A stretch of DNA of 64,000 nt from Mycobacterium sp. Root265 (GCF_001428895.1 NZ_LMJA01000031.1:253975-317974); one strand, 5' to 3'; shown: positions 27,224-38,000, counted from the stretch's first letter. Notes: generated by a model not told the origin, from the sequence alone. Program-made: numbers and translations.

Positions 27224-28114
27224 ATGGCCGAACTCGAGCGCATCACCCTGCGGGACCCATCGTCGGCGCTGACGGCCGCGTTCGTGCCCGGCGCGGGCAT
27301 GATCGGTACCTCGCTGGCCGATGACGGCGTCGAGTTCCTCGGCCAGCGACGCGGCCTCGAGGCCTACGTCACCGACGGGAAGACGATGGGTATCCCCATC
27401 CTCTACCCGTGGGCCAACCGGCTCAGCGGTACCGACTACGCGGTGGACGGGAAGAGCGTCGATCTGGCGGCTGCACCGGGGGTGCGTACCGATCCGCACG
27501 GCGCACCGATGCACGGAGTGCTGGCCGCCCATCCGGGCTGGCAGATCAGTGAGCTTTCCACCAATACCGTTGTCGCCACGCTGGATTACCGCACACCCGA
27601 ACTGCTGGCGGCGTTCCCGTTCCCGCACCTGCTGACGCAGCGGATCACGCTGGCCGACCGGACGCTGACCATCGCCACCACCGTCGAGCCGGGTGACGGT
27701 CGGGTTCCGCTGTGTTTCGGGTATCACCCGTACTTCACGATTCCGGATGCGCCGCGCGACGAGTGGGAATTGAGCACTCCCGCGATGCGCCACCTACCGG
27801 TCGACGACCGCGGCCTCCCGACCGGCGCGCACGAGCCGTGGGCCGCGGAGTCGGCGCCGCTGGCCGACCGGGTGCTCGATGACGGCTTCGACGACGTGGC
27901 CCAGGGGTCGGTGTTCGCGATAGCGGGCGGTGACCGCCGGATCGAGGTCACCTTCGAGCGGGGCTATCCGGCAGCGCAACTGTTCGCACCCGCCGGTGAC
28001 GCACTGGTGGCGATCGAGCCGATGACCGCTCCCACGGACGCGCTGCGCCGCGGTGGCTACCGGGTGGCCGCGGGTGAACCGGTGACCACGCAATTCAGCA
28101 TCCGGGTGGTCTAA
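27224..28114 (+). CDS. Aldose 1-epimerase (mutarotase) family protein
   Basis: A 296-residue beta-sandwich epimerase. Recognisable pieces are IPILYPWANRLSGTDYAVDG (substrate-loop Asn/Arg), GAPMHGVLAAHPGW (first conserved His) and CFGYHPYFTIP (catalytic His). A conserved Glu is expected near QLFAPAGDALVAIEPMT. It interconverts alpha and beta anomers of free sugars. 12 bases after the flavohaemoglobin gene, so it may be co-transcribed. The stop overlaps that of hspR (CTAA). Confidence 0.9.
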   Translation: MAELERITLRDPSSALTAAFVPGAGMIGTSLADDGVEFLGQRRGLEAYVTDGKTMGIPILYPWANRLSGTDYAVDGKSVDLAAAPGVRTDPHGAPMHGVLAAHPGWQISELSTNTVVATLDYRTPELLAAFPFPHLLTQRITLADRTLTIATTVEPGDGRVPLCFGYHPYFTIPDAPRDEWELSTPAMRHLPVDDRGLPTGAHEPWAAESAPLADRVLDDGFDDVAQGSVFAIAGGDRRIEVTFERGYPAAQLFAPAGDALVAIEPMTAPTDALRRGGYRVAAGEPVTTQFSIRVV

Positions 28115-28464
28115 CGGGCGCGGCGCGCTCCGGGCTGCCACAGCACCAGGGCGGTGCTGGGCTTGCGCAACTGCTCGACCTCCGTGGCCAGTTCGACGAC
28201 GCGGTTCTGGAGCGCCTCGACCTGGTTCGTCAGCTCGATGATTCGTTTGATACCAGCGAGGTTGACGCCCTCGTCCTGGGACAGCCGCTGCACCTCGCGG
28301 AGCAGGTCGACGTCATGCTGCGAGTAACGCCGACCTCCTCCAGAGCTGCGCTGCGGGCTGACCAGGCCGAGCCGGTCATAGGTGCGCAGGGTCTGCGCAT
28401 GCATACCGGCAAGCTCGGCGGCCACCGAGATCAGGAACGTCCGGGCGTCGTCGCTGCGGCTCAC
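28111..28464 (-). CDS. hspR: Heat-shock repressor HspR (MerR family)
   Basis: A 117-residue MerR-type regulator. The HTH reads TFLISVAAELAGMHAQTLRTYDRLGLVSPQRSSGGGRRYSQHDVDLL (about residues 9-55), followed by a coiled dimerisation helix (LTNQVEALQNRVVELATEVEQL). HspR, with DnaK as co-repressor, binds HAIR sequences, and such sites are present before dnaK and clpB in this window. GTG start overlaps the dnaJ stop (GTGA). Last gene of the dnaK operon. Confidence 0.96.
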   Translation of the reverse strand: MSRSDDARTFLISVAAELAGMHAQTLRTYDRLGLVSPQRSSGGGRRYSQHDVDLLREVQRLSQDEGVNLAGIKRIIELTNQVEALQNRVVELATEVEQLRKPSTALVLWQPGARRAR

Positions 28465-29642
28465 GAGAGGTTTCCTGCCCAGCCGGCACGCGGGTCGAAC
28501 CCGCTGGCCCGTTCGGCTTTCGCGTATGCCTCGAGCGCCTCGGCGGCCTCCCCTTCCAGGTTCGGCGGCACTGCCACCTTCACCGTGACGAGCAGGTCTC
28601 CGTGACCACCCGAACGCTTGGGCACACCGCGCCCACGCACGCGCAGGATACGACCGTCCGATGTGCCCTTGGGCACCCGCACCCCGACCTTGCCCTCCAG
28701 GGTCGGCACCGAAAGCGTTGCGCCCAATGCCAACTCGTGGAAGCTCACCGGAACGGTGACGGTCAGGTCGTCGCCGTCACGACCGAACACCTTGTCGGCG
28801 CGGACGTGCACCGTGACATACAGGTCCCCCGAGGGGGCACCCCGCAGCCCGGCCTCGCCCTGGCCGGCCAGCCTGATCCGCTGACCGTCCTCGACGCCCG
28901 GTGGGATCCGCACGTTGATGGTGCGGGTCCTGGTCGTGACACCGGTGCCATGGCACTCATCGCACGGGTGCTCGATGATCGAGCCGCTGCCCCGGCATTC
29001 GGTGCACGGCTCGGAGAACCCGAACGCGCCCTGGTTGCGGTTGATGACACCCGCGCCGTTACAGCTCGGGCACACCTTTGGGCTGGTGCCCGGCCGCGCA
29101 CCGCTGCCGTGGCAGTTGGTGCACGGTGCCGGGCTGGTCAGCCGCAGCGGCATCGCCACGCCCTTGGTGGCCTCCAGGAACGACAGTTCCGTTTCGGTCT
29201 CCAGGTCGTTGCCTCGCCGCGGACGGCTCGGACGCGGCTGTTGGGCGCCGCGGCCGAACAGGCCACCGAACAGGTCGCCGATATTGGCGCCGCCGGACTG
29301 ACCCGCCTGATCGAACAGGTCACCGAGGTTGAATTCGGCTCCCTCGCTGGAGAATCCGCCGAAGTTGCCACCTGCTGTGGGCCCGCGGCGGCCGAAGCCC
29401 CCGTTGGCGAACAGGCGCCGCGTCTCGTCGTACTCCTTGCGCTTGGCGTCGTCGGTCAGCACCTCTTTGGCTTCGGAGGCGGCTTTGTAGCGCTCCTCCG
29501 CCGCGGAGTTGCCCGGATTCCGGTCCGGGTGGTTCTCGGCGAGGATCTTGCGCGCGGCGCGCTTGATCTCGTCTTTGCCGGCATCAGAGGTGACGCCGAG
29601 CTCTTTGTAGAAGTCCTTCTCGACCCATTCACGCTGAGCCAT
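28461..29642 (-). CDS. dnaJ1: DnaJ (Hsp40) co-chaperone
   Basis: A 393-residue type I Hsp40. The J-domain (about 10-75) has HPD in AENHPDRNPGN. A Gly/Phe-rich region (about 80-135, FANGGFGRRG and FGGLFGRG) follows, then four CxxCxGxG zinc-finger repeats (CTNCHGSG, CPSCNGAG, CTECRGSG, CDECHGTG) and the C-terminal substrate-binding beta domains. It stimulates DnaK ATPase and delivers unfolded clients. ATG preceded by GAGGAGG, 19 bases after grpE. Confidence 0.97.
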   Translation of the reverse strand: MAQREWVEKDFYKELGVTSDAGKDEIKRAARKILAENHPDRNPGNSAAEERYKAASEAKEVLTDDAKRKEYDETRRLFANGGFGRRGPTAGGNFGGFSSEGAEFNLGDLFDQAGQSGGANIGDLFGGLFGRGAQQPRPSRPRRGNDLETETELSFLEATKGVAMPLRLTSPAPCTNCHGSGARPGTSPKVCPSCNGAGVINRNQGAFGFSEPCTECRGSGSIIEHPCDECHGTGVTTRTRTINVRIPPGVEDGQRIRLAGQGEAGLRGAPSGDLYVTVHVRADKVFGRDGDDLTVTVPVSFHELALGATLSVPTLEGKVGVRVPKGTSDGRILRVRGRGVPKRSGGHGDLLVTVKVAVPPNLEGEAAEALEAYAKAERASGFDPRAGWAGNLS

Positions 29643-29661
29643 GCGTCACCTCCTCACCGGG

Positions 29662-30254
29662 TCAGTCTTCTGATTCTGCGGGTTGTTCACTGTTCACGTC
29701 GGCATTCTCGACCGTGTCGACCACACCAACCATGGCGTGGCGGACCACCTGGTCGCCCACCTTGTAGCCGCGGCGCATGACCGTGCCCACCACCGGCGAC
29801 GATCCGTCGCCTTCGTGCTGGACGGCCTCGTGCAGCGAGGGGTCGAAATCCTCGCCCTCGGCGCCGAAGCTGGTCAGGCCGAGACCTTCCAGGGTGGTGA
29901 CGAGCTTCTCCGACACCGCCTTGAGGGGTCCGGACTCCAGATCACCGTGGCTGCGGGCGCGATCGAGATCGTCGAGCACGCCGAGCAGTTGGGTGATGAC
30001 CGCCGCCTTCGCGCGCTCGCCGGTGACCTGCTGATCGCGCAGGGCCCGCTTGCGGTAGTTGGCGAAATCGGCCTGTACCCGTTGCAGATCGGCGGTGAGC
30101 TCGGCGACCTTGTCGCCTTCCTCGGACGGGGCGGGGTCCGCACCCGGCGCCGCCCCACTGGGGGCGGACGCCGGGTCACGAGCCTCGCCGGTCTCCGGAT
30201 CGATGCGCCGTTTGTCGGTGATGGTCACCGGCTCTTCGTGCGAATCGCCCTGGC

Positions 30255-30258
<4 letters not shown>
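29662..30258 (-). CDS. grpE: Nucleotide exchange factor GrpE
   Basis: A 198-residue protein. An acidic, disordered N-terminus (about 1-50) is followed by a long coiled-coil helix ([27 protein letters not shown], about 50-85) and the beta-wing ([37 protein letters not shown]). It releases ADP from DnaK. GTG start overlaps the dnaK stop by four bases (GTGA), giving tight translational coupling. Confidence 0.96.
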
Positions 30259-32114
<1,856 letters not shown>

Positions 32115-32147
32115 AGTTGTTGCCTCCTGATTAGCTTTTCTTCGGAT

Positions 32148-32222
32148 CTGAGTGAACCTCGCTCAAGCCTGCACCTGGAGGCGGTTGCCTGTCAAGCCAG
32201 AGTTGAGCCTGTGTCACTCAAG
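32148..32222 (-). promoter_or_regulatory. dnaK: dnaK promoter region with two HAIR-type HspR sites
   Basis: Site A (32202-32222) reads GTTGAGC-N7-ACTCAAG. Site B (32148-32167, minus strand) reads CTTGAGC-N7-ACTCAG. Both match the HAIR consensus CTTGAGT-N7-ACTCAAG with one or two changes. Between them, on the minus strand, TTGACA (32195-32190) and CAGGCT (32171-32166) with an 18-base spacer could be -35 and a weak -10. Site B would then sit over the transcription start. Confidence 0.82.
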
Positions 32223-32274
32223 TTGTCGAAATGGTCAACGGGGTGCCGCACGGATTTGTTCCCGCCACGCCGAA

Positions 32275-32323
32275 ACCGACGTTTCTGCGGCCGCGGAGGC
32301 TCCCGAACAGCAGAAACGTCGGT
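32275..32323 (-). terminator. 14-bp stem hairpin after the PE-PPE hydrolase gene
   Basis: ACCGACGTTTCTGC (32275-32288) is exactly complementary to 32310-32323 across a 21-base GC-rich loop. It begins right after the stop codon of the PE-PPE-domain gene and separates it from the dnaK control region. No U-tract. Confidence 0.65.
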
Positions 32324-32324
32324 C

Positions 32325-33905
32325 TCACTCGTCGTTCGGTTGCCTGTCGGTGCCGGTTGAACCGGCTTCGGTGTCGCCGGATTCCTCGGTGTCGCCAGAT
32401 TCCTCGGTGTCACCACCCTGCTCCGTGTCCTCGGTCACACCGGTATCGCCGAAGTCCTGGGTGCCGCCGGCACCACTCCCACCCGTCGCGTTGTCATCTG
32501 TCGCGCCGTTGCTCAGCTGGTGGCTGTCATCGTTGCCGGACGGGTCGGAGGCTTCCAGCTCGTCCTCGAAGGCTTCGCGCGACTCGGGCTCGGGGTCCGG
32601 CGTCGATGAAGGATCGAGGGTCGGGTCGGCGGACGAGTCGAGTGCGCTGCTTCCGGGAGTGTCGATCACCGAACCATCGGGTGTGTCGCCGTCGCGCTTC
32701 GAGGTCGTCAGCTCAAACGGCTCCGACTTCTTGGTCTCGGTGATCGTGGTCGTGATGGTTGCGGCGGCAGGTTCAGGAGTGCGCACCAGCGGCGGTAAGC
32801 CGACGATGGCCGCTGCGTTGTTGATGCCCTCGCCGACCGCGTTCAGCAGATCGATCAGTACCTTCGCCGGATCCAACCGGGGGATCAATCGCGCCGGCGT
32901 CGGCTCCCACGCCGGGATACTGCGGTCGTAGCCCAGTTCCACGAGCACCCGGAAGAACGGCTCGACCACGTCGATCAGGGCCTCGGGCACTCCGAGCGTG
33001 CGCAGCGGTGCGAACAACGGCAGGTTCTGCGACTCGAAGAAGTAGTAGCTGGTGTCGCCGTGAACTCCTTGGTACGCAGGCGATTTCGTGGGATCGTCGG
33101 CGGGCAGGCTGGGGTCGAACGGCCATCCGTGCACGTAGGCGATACCCAGGATCGCATTCACGGTGGCGAGGAGATTGAGCGGATACAAGGGGAAATCGAC
33201 GAACCCGTCGTACTGGCCGTTGATCTCGACCGTGTCGAACTCGGTGTCGGATTTCGCGGCGCCGTTGAACGAGAAATCGAGGAGCGGTATGTAGAGCCCC
33301 GGGAACCGGGACATCAAGCCGCCGTTGGGCAGATTCGGATCGCCACCAAGCACGAAGTCGATATCGGGGGCACCGGGTCCGGGGTACTGCGCGGCCAGCC
33401 TGCGCTTCACCACATTCGCGACGCCTGCGCCCTGCGAGTAGCCATAGATCACCTGATGCTCGCTGGGGTTCGCGGCCATCGCGTCTTGCAGAGCAGCCGC
33501 CCCCACCTGCACCGATCGGTTGGCGGTGAGGTCGAACAGTCCGGATAGTTTCCACAGCGGCACATCCGGCCACGCACCGCCACCGAGTCCGCCCAACCTC
33601 GGATCCGCGAGGGCGAGCAAGACGAGGCGCGCGAGTCCGGTGAGGGGCCAGAGCTCCCCCGGCGCAGTCACCGCGACCGTTGTCACGGTGTCACCGGGTA
33701 GCAGCGGATGGGTGGGCGTGACGAACTGATCCATGATGCGTTCGATGTCGGCGGGGAGCCATGTCGGGCAGGTGACGCCGCACACCGTGAGAACTGTCGA
33801 CTCCGCAGCCAGCTTCACCGCCGGCGGCTGCGGTATCGGAGCGGCCGCCGCCGTCATCACCAGCGCCGTGACTGCCAGCGCCCCGAAGTGCTTGCCAATG
33901 CTCAT
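32325..33905 (-). CDS. Secreted PE-PPE-domain serine hydrolase with acidic disordered tail
   Basis: A 526-residue protein. A signal peptide (MSIGKHFGALAVTALVMTAAAA) is followed by a PE-PPE alpha/beta-hydrolase domain (about 40-290) with the nucleophile motif GYSQG at residues 155-159 (Ser157), FVLGGDPNLPNGG and YVHGWPFD. After about residue 385 it becomes a ~140-residue Ser/Thr/Asp/Glu-rich tail with near-repeats (TEESGDTEESGDTEAGS). Members of this domain family are esterases/lipases, and some act in trehalose-lipid assembly. A substrate is not predictable. No PE or PPE N-terminal domain is attached. Between the dnaK operon and a TetR unit. Confidence 0.85.
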   Translation of the reverse strand: MSIGKHFGALAVTALVMTAAAAPIPQPPAVKLAAESTVLTVCGVTCPTWLPADIERIMDQFVTPTHPLLPGDTVTTVAVTAPGELWPLTGLARLVLLALADPRLGGLGGGAWPDVPLWKLSGLFDLTANRSVQVGAAALQDAMAANPSEHQVIYGYSQGAGVANVVKRRLAAQYPGPGAPDIDFVLGGDPNLPNGGLMSRFPGLYIPLLDFSFNGAAKSDTEFDTVEINGQYDGFVDFPLYPLNLLATVNAILGIAYVHGWPFDPSLPADDPTKSPAYQGVHGDTSYYFFESQNLPLFAPLRTLGVPEALIDVVEPFFRVLVELGYDRSIPAWEPTPARLIPRLDPAKVLIDLLNAVGEGINNAAAIVGLPPLVRTPEPAAATITTTITETKKSEPFELTTSKRDGDTPDGSVIDTPGSSALDSSADPTLDPSSTPDPEPESREAFEDELEASDPSGNDDSHQLSNGATDDNATGGSGAGGTQDFGDTGVTEDTEQGGDTEESGDTEESGDTEAGSTGTDRQPNDE

Positions 33906-33965
33906 GATCGACCCCCGCCGCCGTTGCCGAGTCCACTGGGGCCGATGCTCCTCGCGCCCGGCGCC

Positions 33966-33997
33966 GCAGACCTGAGTAGTGCACTACTCAGGTCTGC
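33966..33997. promoter_or_regulatory. 32-bp perfect palindrome upstream of the PE-PPE hydrolase
   Basis: Positions 33966-33981 are exactly self-complementary to 33982-33997, with no spacer (centre TAGTGCACTA). It starts one base after the stop of the alpha/beta hydrolase and lies 61 bases upstream of the PE-PPE start. It could be a terminator stem, but the perfect two-fold symmetry without a loop is more like a protein-binding site. Confidence 0.6.
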
Positions 33998-34870
33998 CTA
34001 AAGCACCTCGGCGAGGAAGTTCCGGACCACGGCAACGAACTCGTCGGGACGGTCATAGGTCACGATGTGGCCGGCGTCCGCGACGGTGACAAACCTCGAA
34101 CCAGGCGTCTGCGCGTGGGCGGCAGCAAGGTCGGCCGCGGCGACCAACGGGTCTCGACCGCCGCGCATCCACAAGATCGGGACGGTCAGCGTGTGCAGCG
34201 CGGGTGTCAGGTCGAGGCGCATCGCGCGGGGGCCGTATGCCTCGATCTGCCAGTCGTCCAGCGCTTTCTCTCGGTGGCGGTTCTTCGCCCGGGCCTCGGT
34301 GACAGCCTGGACGATGATGCGCTCGAATCCCGGGGTATCGGCACCGGCCGTCAAGTTAGCCGCCATGGATGACCGGACGTAGCCGGGATACCGGGCCAGA
34401 ATCCAGCTGCACAGCCTCAGCAGACCGGGTGTGTGCATCGTCGCCCAGGTGAGGAATTGATGGGGCCGCTTGGCGCCGATCCCCCCGGGGCCGATCGACA
34501 CCAGCGCGCTCACCCGGTCCGGGTGCTCCAGCGCGAATCCGACTGCCACACCGCCACCCATCGACAGTCCGATCAGTGCGGCCCGCGCCAGCCCGATCTC
34601 ATCGAGCAGCTCCGCGATGAACCGGCGGTAGAAGGCGTCGTCGAGTGTGCCGGCCCAGGGCCTGCTGCCGCCGTGCCGGGGCAGATCGATGATGTGGACG
34701 CGGTGGTCGCGCGCCAAGTCCGGGACCACGTCGTGCCACACGCCCTGGCCGGTGTCGAGCATCGCACCGTGCAACAACAGCAGGGGTGGTCCGGACCGGC
34801 CCGCACGGTACAGCCGCACGGGCCCTCCACAGACCGTCAGATCGGTATGGGATTCGAACACCGCGGACAT
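33998..34870 (-). CDS. Alpha/beta hydrolase
   Basis: A 290-residue soluble hydrolase. An oxyanion-loop HGAM (residues 34-37), a nucleophile elbow GLSMGG with Ser103, a C-terminal Asp in RGGRDPLV and the catalytic His in DAGHIV are all present. A cap domain sits at about 120-200. Similar enzymes are esterases, C-C bond hydrolases or haloperoxidase-like. The substrate is unknown. ATG shares one base with the TetR stop (TGATG), so it is co-expressed with and probably controlled by that regulator. Confidence 0.88.
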   Translation of the reverse strand: MSAVFESHTDLTVCGGPVRLYRAGRSGPPLLLLHGAMLDTGQGVWHDVVPDLARDHRVHIIDLPRHGGSRPWAGTLDDAFYRRFIAELLDEIGLARAALIGLSMGGGVAVGFALEHPDRVSALVSIGPGGIGAKRPHQFLTWATMHTPGLLRLCSWILARYPGYVRSSMAANLTAGADTPGFERIIVQAVTEARAKNRHREKALDDWQIEAYGPRAMRLDLTPALHTLTVPILWMRGGRDPLVAAADLAAAHAQTPGSRFVTVADAGHIVTYDRPDEFVAVVRNFLAEVL

Positions 34871-35550
34871 CAGGGCGCGTCCAACTGATGCAGCTGGGCA
34901 TCGAGCCGTTCCAGCAGAATCAGTTGCGCCCGCCGGGCTGCCGCGGGATCGACGGGCAGACCGGTCGCCAGTCCCCGCCCGACCAGATCGGCGAACAGCC
35001 CGACGGTGTCGCGGAGCTGGTCGTCGCCGCCGACGTCCACGATGCCCGGCGCCTGCAGCAGCCCGACGGTGAAGACACTCAACATGCGCACCAGCGGTTC
35101 GATCGCCATCTCCGCGTCGATCACCCCGATGCGTTGCAGGGCGACGATGTAGTCGGCGAGCCAGTCGAACCGCTGCTGGTACCGGCCGTCGGAAACGGCG
35201 CGGACATGATCGCCGAGGATGGCCTCGTCGCCGAGATACAGGGCGCGCATCAAGGGTTCGGCGAGCAGCGCCTCCACACCGAACCGGTAGATCATGGGCA
35301 GGTCGATCACCTCGCCCGCGTCGAGCACCCGTCGATGGACGTCGACTGTCATGGCGCGCATGCTGCGGTTCAGCACGGCCGCCAGGATCGCGGACTTGTC
35401 CGGGAACTCAAGGTAGACAGCGCCTTTGCCGATGCCGGCCCGGGCAGCAATTTCGGCGACGGTGGTAGTCGTCCACCCCTTGTCGAGCGCGAGTGCGCGC
35501 GCCGCGGTCAGCAGACGTTCTCGCCGATCGGGGATCAGCGGACGGGGCAT
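34870..35550 (-). CDS. TetR family regulator
   Basis: A 226-residue regulator. The ATG at 35548-35550 gives MPRPLIPDRRERLL, placing the HTH (TTTTVAEIAARAGIGKGAVYLEFPDKSAIL) at about residues 27-57, the normal distance. The longer frame would include part of the operator and is rejected. The C-terminal domain is unassigned. An inverted repeat lies just upstream, and the next gene encodes a hydrolase whose substrate or product may be the ligand (inference). Confidence 0.9.
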   Translation of the reverse strand: MPRPLIPDRRERLLTAARALALDKGWTTTTVAEIAARAGIGKGAVYLEFPDKSAILAAVLNRSMRAMTVDVHRRVLDAGEVIDLPMIYRFGVEALLAEPLMRALYLGDEAILGDHVRAVSDGRYQQRFDWLADYIVALQRIGVIDAEMAIEPLVRMLSVFTVGLLQAPGIVDVGGDDQLRDTVGLFADLVGRGLATGLPVDPAAARRAQLILLERLDAQLHQLDAP

Positions 35551-35564
35551 CACGAGGCCCTTTC

Positions 35565-35596
35565 GTAGTGACCACAATCTGTTGTCTGGTCACTAC
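35565..35596 (-). promoter_or_regulatory. Inverted-repeat operator of the TetR/hydrolase operon
   Basis: GTAGTGACCA (35565-35574) and TGGTCACTAC (35587-35596) are perfect complements separated by 12 bases. The repeat lies 15-46 bases upstream of the TetR ATG and 12 bases beyond the 3' end of the neighbouring lipoprotein gene. Position and symmetry fit an autoregulatory TetR site. Confidence 0.75.
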
Positions 35597-35607
35597 CATA
35601 CCTCGCC

Positions 35608-36198
35608 TCAGGTCACCGAACTGATCAGCGCACTGCACATCGGCATCCCGACGTCCAGGTGCCGCGACTGGAAGGTGTTGGGGGCGATGATGACGACCAG
35701 TCCCCACTTCCCGCACGGGCTTTCGGTCTCCCGGTTCACGTCGCTGGCCTGCAGATCAGCGGTGGCGATGTCGCCGGGCGCCAGGGTCAGCAGGGGCGCG
35801 GCGTTCTGGTGGCGGCGCTCGACGTGCACGATCGGCAGGTCCACGTCGACGATGTCCGCGCCCGGGTAGCCCTGCAGTGTGCACGCCTTGTTGGTCACGT
35901 TCTCGAACAGCAACACCAGCAGGTACTCCGAGCCCTGCGATTCCAGCGGTTTGTTCGACACCACCAAATCGGTATCCGCGCAGGGCGTGGGCACTCCCGG
36001 CTCCGAGGCGACCGGTGACGGCGGCGCGGTGACGGTCACGGTGACCGGCGGGGTCGCGACCACCGTGGTGGTTTGAGCCGGTGCACTGGTCGGGACCGGC
36101 GAGGTATCGGACTCGGCGGCCGGCGTGACGGGCTCCGACGTGCAACCCGCGAGCAGTGCGGCCGCGATGACGGGCAGCGACAACTTCCACATGTTCAT
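35608..36198 (-). CDS. DUF4232-type lipoprotein
   Basis: A 196-residue lipoprotein. The signal MNMWKLSLPVIAAALLAGC carries a good lipobox (LLAGC, Cys about residue 19). A Thr/Val/Pro-rich linker (about 30-65) is followed by a beta-sandwich domain starting TPCADTDLVV. It contains LVLLFENVTNKACTLQGYPG and LAPGDIATADLQAS, which are DUF4232 features. The function is unknown. Divergent from the large membrane protein, with a 74-base gap in which only that gene's -10 is visible. Confidence 0.82.
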   Translation of the reverse strand: MNMWKLSLPVIAAALLAGCTSEPVTPAAESDTSPVPTSAPAQTTTVVATPPVTVTVTAPPSPVASEPGVPTPCADTDLVVSNKPLESQGSEYLLVLLFENVTNKACTLQGYPGADIVDVDLPIVHVERRHQNAAPLLTLAPGDIATADLQASDVNRETESPCGKWGLVVIIAPNTFQSRHLDVGMPMCSALISSVT

Positions 36199-36260
36199 GA
36201 CATGAATGAGACGGCATATCGGCGGCTACCGATCCCAAGTCGATTGCAAGCGCCTTCGGC

Positions 36261-36266
36261 CATAGT
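36261..36266 (+). promoter_or_regulatory. Candidate -10 (CATAGT) for the 575-residue membrane protein
   Basis: CATAGT ends six bases before the GTG at 36273, with no ribosome-binding site between, so a leaderless start is plausible. CATAGT also precedes the PPE gene at the same spacing. Confidence 0.4.
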
Positions 36267-36272
36267 TCTGCT

Positions 36273-38000
36273 GTGCAACCTGAATCTGGCCGACGGTCGG
36301 CCGTACAACACGCTTTGTCCCCGCTCTGGCAGGAAGCCCGCCGCCGGCCCACCCATCTGAGGCCCCGCGCTCTTCCTGCGTCCCTGCTCGCCCTGGCGGT
36401 GACCACCTGGGTGGGCGCGGCGGTGATGCTCGCCTTCGGCTTCATCCCCGGCTTCTTTGCACCCGAGGAGCATTCACTTTTCGGCGGCGAGCTGGTCTTC
36501 AAGTACTCACCGATCTGGCCGCTGCTGTGCGGTCTGGCGGTGGGCTCCGGTGTCGCGGTGGTCGGCTACGTCTACACCGCCACAGCTCCGGATGCGCCCC
36601 GGCATCATGCGCTGCTGGCCTGGTGCGCGGGTATCGCGACCCCACTCCTGCCGATCCTGATCCTGACCGCCGACCGGGCCTGGCAGGTATTCCCGGCGCT
36701 CGCGGCGTGGCTGGTGGCCGCGACGCTGGTGATCGCCCAGCTCCATATCCGTCGGCGACCGACCGGTCCCTGGCTGAGCCTCCTGCTGACCTGCCTGGTT
36801 GCCGCGCCGTGGATCCCGAGCATCTGGGCCAACATCCGGTTCGGCCAGGCGCTGCACGCTGCGCCACCCGCGGACCCGAACGACCTCCTCTACCTGCTGC
36901 TCGATGACATCGGGGCCCAGACCTACGTCCCGGCGATCGCGCTGGCATTCGTGGCAGCGATGGCCACCGGCGGTGTCGCGCTGGCCGCACATTCCCGGTC
37001 GGCCATCGCGCACAGCGTGTCGCGGCACCGGCAGGGCTGGAAGTACACCGCGCTGCTGTGCACGGTGGCCGTGATCATCGTCGTCCTCGAGATCACCGAA
37101 GTGGGCGGCATCTCCTCGGGTTTCAAGGAGAACTACTGGACCCCCGGCGGTCCGGGCACCTGGCCGCACGCGATCCTGGTCGCCCTTGCCATTGCCTACG
37201 GCACGCGCCGATCGTTCCGGTCGGCCCTGCTGCCCCGCGGCGATGTGCGCACCACGCTGGCTGTCGGGATCAGTGCGCTGGCCGGCCAGATCGTCATCGC
37301 GGTGGTGATCATCGTGAACCTGGTCGCCAATGCGATCACCGGCCCCACCGAGGCCAGCATCGCGCCGCCGGCGGGTCTGGAGCTCGCCATCATGTGGCTG
37401 GCGCTGTTCACCTTGGTGCCCGTCGCCGTGCGCCGAAGCCGCAACGGCACGGTCGGACAGCTCGTCGCCCGGGTGGGTCTGCTGTATCTCCTACCCGTCT
37501 ACGTGAACATCACGTTGGGCCAGTTGGGCGTGACCGTACCCGTCGCGTTCTGGGCCAAGCCCACCCAGGTCGTCACCTGCCTCGTCGTGATCGGATGTGC
37601 GGCAACCATTCTCGGCCTCGTGGGCCGGCCCACGCCCATCCCGTCCGAGCTGGTGAATCGACTGGTGCTGATCCCGCTGCTCATCGTCGTCGGCACCGCG
37701 TGGATCCCGAGCGTCCTCGCGGTGCCGCTGACGCCGGTCATCGCGGTGACGGCCGCGCTGTTCGCGCTGCTGTGGGCCATGCCGCCGGATTCCGGAGCGG
37801 CGCACACCGGAGTCGTGCTCGCGGTATCGGCGCAATTGCTTCTGGTCGCGGCGGCGGCCGGCATCGTCACCGTCTATCAGGACTTCTCACCCGACGACAC
37901 GACGCTGGCCCTGTTGCTGTTCGCGGTGCCGCTGAGCACGCTGCTGTGCACCCAGGTCCGGTCCGCGACCGAGGGCACCGACCCGCCGCCGTCGCTCTAG
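36273..38000 (+). CDS. Large polytopic membrane protein of unknown function
   Basis: A 575-residue protein with about 14 hydrophobic helices. An N-terminal basic segment (RRRPTHLRPRALP) precedes the first. One extracytoplasmic loop contains GGISSGFKENYWTPGGPGTWP. There is no transporter or glycosyltransferase motif that I can name, and loops are short. GTG start. It stands alone: divergent from a lipoprotein gene, with a 75-base gap to the DUF4393 gene. Confidence 0.75.
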   Translation: MQPESGRRSAVQHALSPLWQEARRRPTHLRPRALPASLLALAVTTWVGAAVMLAFGFIPGFFAPEEHSLFGGELVFKYSPIWPLLCGLAVGSGVAVVGYVYTATAPDAPRHHALLAWCAGIATPLLPILILTADRAWQVFPALAAWLVAATLVIAQLHIRRRPTGPWLSLLLTCLVAAPWIPSIWANIRFGQALHAAPPADPNDLLYLLLDDIGAQTYVPAIALAFVAAMATGGVALAAHSRSAIAHSVSRHRQGWKYTALLCTVAVIIVVLEITEVGGISSGFKENYWTPGGPGTWPHAILVALAIAYGTRRSFRSALLPRGDVRTTLAVGISALAGQIVIAVVIIVNLVANAITGPTEASIAPPAGLELAIMWLALFTLVPVAVRRSRNGTVGQLVARVGLLYLLPVYVNITLGQLGVTVPVAFWAKPTQVVTCLVVIGCAATILGLVGRPTPIPSELVNRLVLIPLLIVVGTAWIPSVLAVPLTPVIAVTAALFALLWAMPPDSGAAHTGVVLAVSAQLLLVAAAAGIVTVYQDFSPDDTTLALLLFAVPLSTLLCTQVRSATEGTDPPPSL

